Shown here piece by piece: positions 12,501 to 32,494 of a stretch of 64,000 nt of DNA. Where the stretch lies: the NCBI GenBank assembly GCA_036245805.1, contig BTRK01000003.1, forward strand, positions 22,285,292-22,349,291, given 5' to 3'. The first letter of the stretch is position 1; the number at the start of each line of letters is the position of its first letter. The stretch is from Pristionchus mayeri. Its lineage: Eukaryota; Nematoda; Chromadorea; Rhabditida; Neodiplogasteridae. Position numbers and translations under genes: made by a program. Under the pieces are notes generated by a model, which was given only the letters and a program-made list of their open reading frames with translations, ran no database searches and had not been told where the DNA came from.

Positions 12501-12836
12501 TTTATCACATAGACTTCAGATGATGCTGATAAATTCAAAAATGTTAATAAAAATACAATAAACTAAATATTATGACGCCAAATAATTAAAATTTCTCAAA
12601 CGTCCTTTTCTGAATTTGCATTCCCGAACCGGTCATTTCTGAAATGAAATTTCTGAAACGTCTTTTTCTGAAAAATCATTTCTGAAGTGGTAATTTCTGA
12701 TTTTGTTTTTCCGAAATGTCTTATCCCCCTCACCTGCACTCATGCTCCTTCTTTTGTCTTTAGGTTCCTTTTCCATTTTTCTTGAGTTTCGAGAGGGCAC
12801 GAATCGAAGTCCCTTGAGTTTACGAATCATATCCAT
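9597..12836 (-). CDS. SH2-domain protein
   Basis: Minus-strand exons include 12734-12836 (start MDMIRKLKGLRFVPSRN), 11585-11706 (acidic: EGADDEEEPGPVDEEAPGP), about 10660-10775, 10531-10617, 10387-10487, 10152-10295, 9954 to about 10077 and 9597-9756. The SH2 fold is clear: QPWFFAGMERTKAEAILFR (alpha-A), EDGTFLVRQS (the phosphotyrosine-binding Arg of the FLVRxS motif), VLHYIIHRF, and YRSVYKLVTNYCNEKGF near the end. A basic/acidic helix follows (EAIKLYREDMERLAKETAD) and the C-terminus is VPWGRNRT. No kinase or SH3 domain is present, so it looks like an adaptor. A MITE sits at its first donor. A 46-nt insertion at 10618-10665 flanked by the direct repeat agttgcagag disturbs the exon join IVEQLQ / RRKDGSVVKV. 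The exact splicing there is unresolved. Confidence 0.72.
12287..12728. mobile_element. hAT-like MITE with 8-bp target duplication
   Basis: A 442-bp element. Its ends form a perfect inverted repeat of about 36 bp beginning GGGGATAAGACATTTCGG, and degenerate ttcagaaa copies continue inward. It is flanked by an exact 8-bp duplication CTCACCTG (12279-12286 and 12729-12736), the target-site length typical of hAT transposons. There is no ORF of transposase size. The middle holds a CG-rich palindromic patch (near 12420-12455) and AT-rich sequence. It lies in the first intron of the SH2 gene. Confidence 0.9.
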
Positions 12837-15824
12837 CGCTGCTTCCACCGCTGCTGGAATCACAAGAGGTTACGGTAGGAGATTTTATAGTAGCAGACGG
12901 AGTGTTACAGAAGAGGGATACGGTAGCTAGGGGATTCCTCCCCTTCCGCATCCAGAATATCCCCACAGTGGAAGAGGAAAGAGGAGAGAAATGTGAGAAA
13001 TCGTCGTTGCCAATGAGAAAAGAAGCGGGATTTGCCAGTGGATGGTAATTATTGAGAGAGACAAAGAGAGGGAAGCAATTAAGTACCGGGCATTGCCCAG
13101 TGAGCAAGAGCAGTCGATGCAGTCTCAGTCACGCATTGCATGGACCGAACCATAATTGAATCACTCAATGGCAAAGGAGAGATCACGAAAAGAAGAAGAG
13201 GGTCAACAAAAAGTGTGAGCCCCTCTATTCACGCGCATTCTCAATTCAACTACCGACACTTCTAACTGGGTCTTCGCAACGCGAGGAGAGAATATCTGGA
13301 GGAGAGGGGATGATACCTTCCATCAACTGCACTAGATATCCCATCACCCATATTAGGCGAAACCGTCACGAGATTTGCGGCGTTGGAGTGAAACTGCGCG
13401 ACTTTACCCAGCCCCTTCCCCTTCCTACTCGATGAGACGTCGTGGCGTCTGCCACTAGTAGATACCAGGACGGAAGGGGGAGGGAGAGGATTCTCCCCCT
13501 CTACCACCCTCACTCCCATCTGATAGAGAGGAGAGAGTGCATGAGGAGGAGAGAGAATCTCCCATCTACATCACAGAGAAGGAATGGACGAGATTAACAG
13601 ATCGAAGGGGATTGAGATGGGGGGGAGAGAGGTCATGAGAGGATCATCACTCACAGCAATCACGGCATCATGGCATCATCTTACTATTACAATTACGTCA
13701 CTATTTGAAATCGACGATAGCATAGTTCATGGCGATTGAAGCAACTACCAACTGGAGACACAGAGAGGCACGATTAAGACAGAATGATGGAAAGCCCCAG
13801 GGCCAGATATCTAGATGAAAATACTTCTCTACGTGGAAAAATAGGAAGATGGAACATCTCTCATTTCGCGGTCTATCGAGGTAGAGATCACTCGGAGAGG
13901 AGAGGGTGCAGAGTGAGAGAGAGAGGGACAATCGAACTCATAACGAAAAGCCCCCGCCTACTCAGTGGAAATGTCCTTCTCCCTCCGAGGGAAGGCTCCA
14001 TCTCAGGGGTTCGGGAAGAACCTACAGGAATGAGAGGAGGACGAAGAGAAGAAGAGAGGGGTGAGAGGGGGGAAGGGAGGGTTCGGAGCCAGCGAAAAGG
14101 CGCACGCTCTATCGCTCCCTCCCACGACAGAATGAATGCTCACCCTTGGCAGAGTGCGCGCTTAGCGATTGAGAGAAGAGAGAGAAGAGGAGAGAGAGAA
14201 GGAAGAGAAAGAGGGGGAGAGACGAAGACTAGCCAGTGAGAAGAGGAGGAGGATCCAGAAGGTGGGCGAGGATGAAAGGGAAGAGAAGGGCCGAGAAATG
14301 GATGCGAAACGGATGAAGGAAGAGAGAGAGAGGGGGGAGGGGGGAGGGGGGGGGGAAGATGGAGGAGGGGTGGGAGGAGTAGAAGGAGTAGGGGGAGATG
14401 CACCCATTTGCAACGCCATCGCACTCAGTGAGCAACTACAGATCAATCTCGTTTAATCTACTTCCTCGTCCCTTTCGCCATTCACAACTTAGAATGATCT
14501 CGAATCATCAATCAAATGGAGGAAAATGAGTTAGAGAAAGCCGCACTACTCTAGATCTAATACTGATTGTAGGCATAGGAACAGAATGTAGCGTGCTCTA
14601 AGCCAAAGCAGCAAAAGGCATGGAATATCAAAGGGGATAACTAGATAAAGTACACAGTGAACATCGAATCATCATAAATTTGCAGTAGCAAAAGCGGGAA
14701 ATGCAAGCCAATGTGAATATTGAGATGGAAGACAGATGGGGAAAGAGAAGCTGAGCACTGTGATAAATCAGCTGCGACGAGAGTTTAGAGAATGGAGCGA
14801 ATGCCCCCTCAGATCGAGGATGGGAAGGGACTGGAGCGGGAGAGGTAAGTAAGTGAACAAGTAAACAACAAACACGGAATCGAAGGGAGATCACCTGAGT
14901 GAGGGAAGAGGGTGGGAGAGGCAAGTTGAGGAAAGGGCACGTAAACAACTTGTTTTCTGGTGTCTATTCTGGTCTGATCTCTAGATGGGGGAAGACCCTC
15001 TAGCTGCTTCTCAGACTTCCGCTACTCTTCTCAATTCCCCCAACTTCCCTTACTCCCTCCTCTCTCTGACCATCGAGAATGCAGACTGAAGGGAGAGCAC
15101 GCGAATCCAATAGATATTCAAGGTCGAAATAGAGAAGAGAGAGAATCGAAGAGAGTACCAAACGAGGGAAAATGACTGGACGGAACGAGTGCATCGCTAT
15201 TCACTCACTTCCCATGCTAGTGTGGTGGCAGTCCATTGAGATATGATTGATCGAGATAATGCACCGAATACAGTATACCTCAGCCATTCAATTGCATCGA
15301 TGAAATCATTTACTTATTCGGTGATCCATAATTTTCAGAGTTGAAACAACGAAAAATACAAAGGACAGTAAAGCGCACGATCTATGTATTTTTGTGAGAC
15401 AATGGATGGTGTAAATTTGCAATTGGGAGAGGATGCAACAATGGGACTAACTCACTATCGGACTGAAGGGACGACGACTCCTCTCCCACTCTTCATCCCC
15501 TCCTCCCGATGACCACTCAAATGGAGTAAGTGAGGGGAAGGGAGGGAGATTCTTGTGAGGAGGAAGTGAGAGAGGAGAAGACGACAATCGAATGAGTGAC
15601 AGTCGATTAACAAGGAGGAAGAGGAGAGGGCAGAGGATGGATCAACGTATAACCATCATGCTATATTTTCGAATATGCAAATTAGAGACAAAATTAGAGA
15701 TAAATCACAGGATGGAATGGGTGCTATGGAGAACAAATACGAATGAACGACAGGATGGAAGCTACAGTGCTGCGAGTGGATGGAGGAGGGAGATCGGGGG
15801 AGGGGAGGGAGAGGGAGGGAGTGT
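12837..15824. other. Gene-poor purine/pyrimidine-rich stretch
   Basis: Nearly 3 kb between the SH2 gene start and the end of ddx-15. It holds long GA-rich and GGA-rich tracts (notably 13860-14400 and 15480-15600), and open frames there are low-complexity Arg/Glu or Ser/Pro reading. TACGGTA occurs near 12872 and 12918. I found no convincing exon or RNA gene. Confidence 0.5.
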
Positions 15825-20976
<5,152 letters not shown>

Positions 20977-21591
20977 TTGTTACTCCAAGCCTCCTAAAAA
21001 TATAAACACATCGATGAAAAAGAACACAATTGATTTACACTTCGAGTGGTTACTAGGCAACAATGTTCAGCCGCGCAACATCACACTTATAGGAGGAAGA
21101 AGTTACATTGAAGCCAAGTACAATGAAATAACAGATGGACCTAAAAACACAGCAAATAAATCAATAATGGGGCACAAATCAATCGCATTTTCAGGCTCAA
21201 ATTCGACATTCCGAAAGACGAAATGTTTTACAGTAGTCGCGTAATGATTTCAACGGCTGGGTCGTACTCTATACTTTATACTCTTTGCATTTTTAAACAT
21301 TGGAATGTATATTGTTTTTATCTTATCATTCAATAAGTGCTTGCAGTATTTAAATAAGCACTAAAATCGACAATGTACTACAATCGCCGAAATTTATCAT
21401 TGAATGTGTTAACAAATTTGAATGTTTATTTCGCGCGCTTTCCCATGCGGCAAAAGTTGGCGCCAATGCCTCTTCATATTCTTTGGGATCTGTTTCTCCA
21501 TTGATTTCGATGTTTATCGATTCATATATTGTTTTGTATTTGCTATATGCCCCCAATGACTCGTTCTTTGCAGCCGCCCCCACTACTCACA
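20977..21591. promoter_or_regulatory. Shared promoter region of ddx-15 and mcm-5
   Basis: About 615 bp between divergent starts, AT-rich and free of convincing exons. A tttgcag acceptor ending at 21573, shortly before the mcm-5 ATG, is a probable trans-splice site. Confidence 0.45.
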
Positions 21592-25398
<3,807 letters not shown>

Positions 25399-25994
25399 GG
25401 GGAAGACGGATGAGTTGCCCTCCCTCTCCCTCCCCCTCTCTCCCCCCCCCCTCATCTCACTCCTCTCCATCCCTCTCCCTGTTATTGCTGATCTCATTTT
25501 GCCAATTTGTTTCAATTATTAATCAATCCGATTCCATTTATCATCCTGTACATGCTACAAGTCGAATCATATCACATGCTTATGTTTCATCAAGTTTGAC
25601 CTATTGATTGATAAATTTGTATCATTGGAGATGCATTGGATTTCAAAGAAACAAGCGTAATCTGCACGGAGTTCCCTCTTCTCGTGTTTCCATGTTGGTC
25701 ATTCACCCATTGATACTCCCAGATCAAATCGCAGTATGGATCAGGAGCACTGCGGTCGTCCCTCCTCTCGTCTTACCTTCGACGTCAGTTATTTACATTC
25801 AATTCATCACATCGTATTTTCACAAACCACTATAGACGTACCTTTCGACCTTCGTTTATTGAATGAGTAAATCGTTTGTTGTGATGCTCATTTTTTTTAA
25901 ACGTTTGGGTGGAGTTCTGTTGATACTACTATTGGTAGACGAAGTTAGGCTTGTCATTGTTATGTCTAATATTCTCCTCTTTCAGCCCGACGAG
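25399..25994. other. Intergenic between mcm-5 and the coiled-coil gene
   Basis: AT-rich sequence without recognised exons. A ctctttcag acceptor just before the 25995 ATG is a possible trans-splice site. Confidence 0.4.
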
Positions 25995-28900
25995 ATGATT
26001 TCATCTACACCAATCTCATCATCTCGGCGAGGTGGAAGAGACTCATCCCGTCTTCCCTCCTCGTCTACTGATTATGGTGAGGAAGGAGGTGGAGAAGGAG
26101 AGAGACAGAGAAGTCCATTCCAGATACCGTCAATGGAGTGATCGAGATGGTGAAGGAGAAGAAGCAGTTGAGAGAGGTACGAGGGAGGAGAGGGAGGAGG
26201 ATAAAGAGACAGTTACAGGAAGTGGACGAGATGAGGAATCAATCGATGATGAGCGAGCATGAACTGGAGGTGGGTCGAACCATGAAAGGAGGGACATTAT
26301 TTATCCCCCCCTAGCATCTAAGATAAGTGAGTAGGATGCTGATATCATGGGGGGAATGGGCGTAGTGTTGAGTGTGTGGATGAATGGGTTGGTTGGAGGA
26401 GAGTCGTGCGAGGGTCGCCGAATTGGAGCAGCAGACGAGGAATGTCCACCTCTATGCAACCATCGATCTGAGGAAGACGGTAGGTCAAGAGAGCGAATTT
26501 GTGGAAGAAAAGCACTCGTGGAAAGGCCTTTTTAGTATTAGGATAATTATCCATGCAAAGCTTTTGTGAAGGAGAAATATGTAGATTCCTCTTGGCTTAA
26601 ACATAGTTTTGCACTAAATTTATTTAATTTCGATGAAACATGTATGATATGCAGGATGACGCAGTTGATTACACTGTGGAGGAGGAGCATTGGAGGGAAG
26701 ATAAAGAAGAGATGGAAAGACTGATGAAGGAGATGGAAGAAAAGATTGGAAAAGAGAAGGCAAGGGCAGATCAATTGGAGGAGAAGTGCAAGGTGAGAGA
26801 TGGAGAAGGAGAGGGGAGGAGAGGGGGAGAGACATGGTGATTACAGAGGGCGGAGACTGATAGGAATGAGATGGTGGAGAGGACAACGATCGCCCTGAAG
26901 AGGAATGAGAAGCAGTGTAAGGAGAAGGAGGAGAAGATGATGGAAGAGGAGAAGAGAAGGGAGGGAGTACTCAGTGAGGTGGTCAGTTAACACAATGGAG
27001 TGAGACTGCCATTACATTGGTTCATTTAAACATCCAGAAGACTCGAATGGAAGAGGCGGAGAAGGAATTGATGGAGGAGAAGGAGAAGTCAGTGAAGGCA
27101 GAGGAGAAGATGGAGGAGTTGAAGATGGAGAGGGACGAATTGCAAGGGGTCAATCAGAGAATGGAGAAGGAGATGGATACACTCACAAAGAGGTACACTT
27201 ATCATTTCCACTCTTTGTTTCTTTCCATTTTGTGAGTTCTGGGAATCGTATGTATGATTATTAGTTGGGTTTGCAATTCGAACCAAGTTAGGAAGCCCGC
27301 AACCCTCCCTCATCGCTTTATTTCGCGATCCAAGTAGAGGGGGGCAGTGGGCTCGTTTCCATTTCTGGAATTGCCAACCCTACTTACTAGAGTGTGTACC
27401 CTCTTACTTTCAGAGCAGAAGAAATGCAGAGGTCGTTGGATGCTGTTAGCACTGAGCCACAACACATTCTCGGTCTTGAAGGGAAGATTCGGGAGCTGCA
27501 GCAGAGGCATACGGTAGCTGAAGAAGCAGCGAGAGAAGCGACTAAGCACTACCAGGTGCGATTGCGTAAACCAGTTCTCTCAATCGATAATTGATTCAGG
27601 ACTTGAAATCGATGAGGGAAGAGGAAATGACTGAGACACTCGCAGTAAAGACCAAGGTGAGACTAGGGCGACTATTTGAAAGCCAGCCATGGTTTGAGGT
27701 TCACGAACAGAAATCGATCATCGAATCTCTGAAGAGAACGAATGAAGAATTGGAAGAGAAGAGAAAGGAGAGTGTGAAGACATCTGAGGAATTGAGAATG
27801 AAGAGGGAGGAGGAAAGGAGGAGGATTAGTGAGGTTAGGGGGAGAATGACAGGGTGGATTGAAACATGATTGTGATATTTCAATGATTGAGGTATAAATA
27901 TATGATTTGAGATGGAGGAATTGAGAAGGGACGTCGATAGACGACGAGCGAATCAAAAGAGGCTCGAGGATGAATTGGACATTGCTAGAAAGGTATGGAC
28001 TGTGACGGACATGATGATTATGGGAGATGAATTGAGATGTCGGAGGAAGCAGCGAATGAAGTGAGAAGAGTGAAGGGAGAGAAGGAGAAGGAGGAAGGAA
28101 GAATGGAAGGGATGAAGGAATTGAGAGATCAATTGAAGAAGAAGATGGAGAAGGAGAAGCAGGAATCGGTTAGTCAGGGGATGATGTCCATGATCTGGAA
28201 TTGAATGAGTAGGAGAAGCGAGTGAAGGAGGCCTTGTCTGAGGTCTCCCGATACCATCATCTCTACGAGGAGCTCAACGAGAAGTACATCCACTTCCAGG
28301 TTGCCATTTCACTCTCTTATTGTTGGATGTTTGTTAGTTTTAGAACGGCGCACAACATCAATACGTGACTGAATTGGCGGAGAAGGAGGAAGAATTGAAT
28401 GTGCTGAGAGGTCTATTGGCTGAGTCGGAGAACTACCCAGGTACTAGAATACTTGATTACGGTAGCATGAAGGAATACTGCAGGCAGAGTTGTATCTGTG
28501 GATGGAAGATACTCGGAAGGAAGATCAATCTACGATCTGCTCCCAATTCAACTCAAGGAGTGCATTGGCCGGTCTACGGTAGGTCGATATTCAACTGGGA
28601 ATGCTTGATCAGTCGAATCAGGATGAGGATGTGAGAAGGGCAATAGAAGTGTGCAGAAGGATGACGATTAGAGGAGGGATTGAGAGTGGCGAGGAGAAGG
28701 AAGAGACTCCGCCCACTTCCTCCCATCTGGACATTCTCATCGAGAGACTAGAGACAATCGAAGTCAGCCAATATCCATTCCAACAAGAACAACTGAAATG
28801 GTAAAATCACATTTTAGATGCATACACCAATCTTCAAAGAATTTGTTGATTCCATCGTAGATATTTTCAAGAAAATGGAAGAGGAGGCGGAGGAACAGGT

Positions 28901-30458
28901 TGGATAATGCTTTTTGATGGAAAATAAACATCTTCCAGAAGTTATATCTATCTATAAATTGTAAATCTCCTTCAGTATCAATGTTTTCATTTCTTTTCTC
29001 AGAAAACGTCAATGGCTTCGGAGATGGAAGAAGAAATCATGAATCTAGAAGAAGAATGGATGAAAATGGCGGAGAAAAGTGAAGAAAGATCGGAGAGATT
29101 GAAAAGATGCGAAGAGGAAAGGAGGAAGAGTGAGGAAGAGAGGAGGAGGATGGAGGGAGAGAAGAGGAGGATGGAGGAAGAGAGGTTGAAGATGGAGGAA
29201 GAAGTGAGAAGGACAGATGATGGGAGAAGGAAGGCTATGAATGATATGGAGTGAGTTGAGATGAGATGAAAAGAGAGAGACTCCATCTGTACAGGAATCT
29301 GAGAGCGAAGCTAGTGAAGATGACTGCAGAGAAGGAGGAGATGACTGAGGCTGCCAGGGAGTTCGCAAGATTGCATGATGTGAGGAGGGAGAGGGGGGGG
29401 AGGGGGGATATAAAATGGACCAAGCACTCATCGTGTTGCATGCAGGTACGAAGTAAAGAAGTGGAAGATGCAGATGCGGAATTGGACGCATTGCAGGAAA
29501 AGTATCAGCAGTTGGTGAGTCCCCCCCCCCCCTCCCCTCCCCTCTTGGAGTGCTTTGACTGCCAGGAATACGAGGTGGACGAGAGAGACAGGAAGATAAG
29601 AATGCTGATGGAGGAGATCAACGGAGTGGAGAGGAATCTGGAGGATCAGATTAAGAAGAACTCGGAGCAATCGAGGAAATGTGAGTGGGATAGAGGGAGA
29701 GGGGGAGGGGGGGGGGAGGGGGCTGATCATAGGTGGAAGTTGCAGTGGTGACAGAGACGGCACTAGTGCATACTCTTGAGAAGGAAGTGAGAGAGAAGAG
29801 GAAGGAATTGGAGAGAACCATTCGGTCAGTTGAGAATGGGAGAGGGGAGGGGAGGGGATAAGGAATAGTCACTCCTTTTCCTATCACTCTCTCTCCACTA
29901 ATTGACAGTTCCCTTCCTATCTCTCAAAGAATGTACCTCTCAGAGATACATTGTGCAACAAGTATGGAAACGCTGTCTTGTCTCCTTGCAATGATATCCT
30001 TTAGGAGCAAGGAGGCGACGAAGGAAACCCTGCAAGAGATGATTGACGGGATGACGAAGCACTACGAGGTGTACTGCAGAGTGAAGGAGAGGAGTGTGCA
30101 GAGACAGGTGAGGGAGGGGAGGGGAGACATTCGGATGAAGGGAGAGAGAGGAGGGATCATGCAGATACTACTGGATAGAGTAGTGGTCGAGATCGAGAAG
30201 ACGAGGAGACAGATAGGCAAGTGTGGCAGATTGGAGAGATTGGAAGAGGTGAGGGGAGGGACTGTTTGGGACATCCTCCAATGGAATACGGGAGAAATTT
30301 GTCCACTGGAAGAAGCCGACATTGACTGACATTTGTGCTTTCAGACGATCCGTTCCGAGGGAGGCGCTCTCGTGTCTAAGGATGAGGTTGACTTCCGCGA
30401 GTGCAAAACCCTCCAGAGACAGTTCAATTCTGCTGGAGAGGAGGAGGAAAACAAATAG
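25995..30458 (+). CDS. Large coiled-coil protein
   Basis: Many short exons (about 25) encode roughly 900-1,050 residues. The start is MISSTPISSSRRGGRDSSRL, a Ser/Arg-rich head. Then comes almost continuous Glu/Lys/Arg-rich heptad sequence, for example DTVNGVIEMVKEKKQLRE, EEHWREDKEEMERLMKEM, KTRMEEAEKELMEEKEKS, LRAKLVKMTAEKEEMTEAA and DAELDALQEKYQQL. The C-terminus is non-coil (TIRSEGGALVSKDEVDFREC ... AGEEEENK, stop at 30456-30458). There is no motor, membrane or zinc domain. Such proteins are usually cytoskeletal, centrosomal or Golgi scaffolds, but I cannot assign an orthologue. Several introns have G- or C-runs right after the donor (29394, 29521, 29700). Purine-rich coding strand. Some exon borders are uncertain. 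Confidence 0.7.
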
Positions 30459-31330
30459 AATTCGAATCAATCACGATTATAATATCGTCTATTATGTGAC
30501 TATTTAATTGTTATGGCTACAGAACAGATCTCTCGTTTATTGATAATGCTGGTATATTTGGTGAATAGGTATTTGATGTACTGCGATTGTGATAATTCGA
30601 TGATGATAAATTATATATTCGAATTAAAGAGTGGCAAATTCACATTGGATTCATTGCTCTAGTCAAGTTATTCTCCGAATTTAATTGATTGAATGAATTA
30701 TGGACTTCAGAAAATCTTTCAAATCGTATTGCAGAAAACGTATTTTTTAACAACTTTTTTAAAGTCATCTTTGTTAATTTTTTAATGTTAATTTTGTTAA
30801 AAAATTTTTGTTAATATTATTTTTGTTAATATTAATTTCGCACACTTTATTAACAGCAAAATATGCATCACTGACTACAGTACCCGTCACTTTGTGATAA
30901 CGAGTGCGACATTCACCGTATATGAACGTGTGGTATTCCGGTATGTATTTTCCTACTGCACATTTTTATTTTCCCAAAATTTTTCGCAAAAGTGGGCTTT
31001 TCTCTCCTATTTTCGGTCCAATTCGCTTTTTTCTTTGTTGATAGTGCTCCTCTTTCGTTTTATGTATATCTTAGATGCCTTTTTGTCCATATTTTCACAA
31101 TTTGGATCCAGTTTTATAGCTTTTTTGGGAACTCCAGTTTCGAAAAAATCCCCTGGCCTATTTTTGCTCTTATTTTACATTCTTTTAGCTTAAACCACTC
31201 CCATTTCACTCCTTTAGCACATTCACATACCATAAACCTCAGAATACTCTTATTTTTTTGAAATTATTTCTTTGATCCTAAATTTGCATTTTGTAATGAC
31301 TCCACGTTTCATCTAATAATTCAGGTAAAC
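30459..31330. promoter_or_regulatory. AT-rich region upstream of rpl-27
   Basis: Very AT-rich sequence including an imperfect tandem repeat of tttttgttaatatta type around 30760-30840. No exon was recognised. A ttcag acceptor precedes the rpl-27 start. Confidence 0.4.
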
Positions 31331-31979
31331 ATGGGAAAGATCATGAAGCCCGGAAAGGTCGTCCTCGTCCTCAGAGGAAAGTATGCCGGCCGAAAGGTAA
31401 TATTCGTGCCGCTTGGATCGAGAAGTGCACATTGTACTTTTTAGGCTCTCGTCGTGAAGCCTTACGATGATGGCGCTTCTGACAAGTCCTACGCGCATGC
31501 CCTTGTGACCGGAATCGACAGGTATCCCCGCAAGGTCACCAAGTCTATGGGAAAGAAGAAGCAGACGGAGAGAAACAAGCTGAAGCCCTTCATCAAGGTA
31601 TTTTTTAAAAAGATTAGCTCAGTATACTTTTCGCTTCTAACTCCTGCCAGTCTGGAAAAGAGCATCGCAGGAATAAATTTTGGCTGCCCAGCCCGGCTAA
31701 ACTCATCGCGAGCACCCAAATTTTATCATAAGAAAAGACAGTTGAAAATAAAGTTAATAAAAGCACGATTTTACCACTTGTTTTAAGGTCATTGCCTACT
31801 CTCATCTCCTTCCCACCCGCTACTCGGTGGATGTCAACTTCGACAAGACCTCCGTCAACAAGGAGGCCCTGAAGGAGCCCAAGAAGAAGAGAAGAGCACT
31901 CCATGAGGCCAAGGCCCGTCTGGAGGAGAAGCACAAGGCCGGCAAGAACAAGTGGTTCTTCACCAAGCTTCCCTTCTAA
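31331..31979 (+). CDS. rpl-27: 60S ribosomal protein L27 (eL27)
   Basis: Three exons (31331-31396, 31445-31597, 31788-31979) give exactly 136 residues, the usual eL27 length. It starts [20 protein letters not shown], has the KOW-like N-terminal barrel and the conserved [19 protein letters not shown] segment, and ends [13 protein letters not shown] with TAA at 31977-31979. It is a structural component of the large ribosomal subunit. The last intron ends in tttaag, a less common acceptor. A mariner-type MITE lies about 160 bp downstream. Confidence 0.97.
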
Positions 31980-32494
31980 GGAGCGTGTTGTTGTGCTGAT
32001 AAATTGTTATTGTTTTACACGTGTAGAGTACACTTGGAGAGGGCCGGGTATGATAGCAGAGGGGGGGGGGGGTGGTGTTTCGGGAGTTTAGGATTTTATA
32101 GCAAAGTCCTTCCCGGAAGCTGGGAGACTAAACCTTAAAGTTACCGGACGAGGACGAAACCCTGATCTGACCCTGATCTGGTCGCGTGTACGAGGGAGTA
32201 TGCAAAAGTGAGAGAGCGCGGGATTACGCTGATCATTTCCGGCCTTTCCTTGAGGCTATTATTGATTTTTAGCATTTTTGTATATTCATTCTAAACTAAT
32301 TTAGCCATCGGCTATTCGACGGAGAACAAAAAATAGGGAGTCAATTTTGTCCTCGTCCGGTAACTTTAATAATTTTATGCGAAGTTTTCCTTGTGTTCTT
32401 AATGTGCTTTACAAGGACAGGATTTAGTCATATAAGTACTACATTTATCGATTATAGCGGGGTTGGTCTAATGCTTCATCTGCTTCTCGTAGAT
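31980..32494. other. Intergenic between rpl-27 and the Kelch gene
   Basis: Convergent 3' flanks. It contains a G-run at 32060-32070 and the 229-bp MITE at 32138-32366. Nothing else was recognised. Confidence 0.5.
32138..32366. mobile_element. Mariner-type MITE, copy 1 (229 bp)
   Basis: Terminal inverted repeats begin AAGTTACCGGACGAGGAC at both ends, and TA flanks both sides (32136-32137, 32367-32368), as expected for Tc1/mariner target duplication. It is non-coding. Two close relatives in the opposite orientation lie at 38361-38810. Confidence 0.88.

Noticed and set aside
14140..14456. Overlapping 90-residue ORFs on both strands
   Set aside because: Pure GA/CT low-complexity reading (Arg/Glu or Ser/Pro) with no splice context or homology.
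27264..27300. B-box-like ggttcgaattgc on the minus strand
   Set aside because: The flanking bases do not form a T-stem and there is no A-box upstream.
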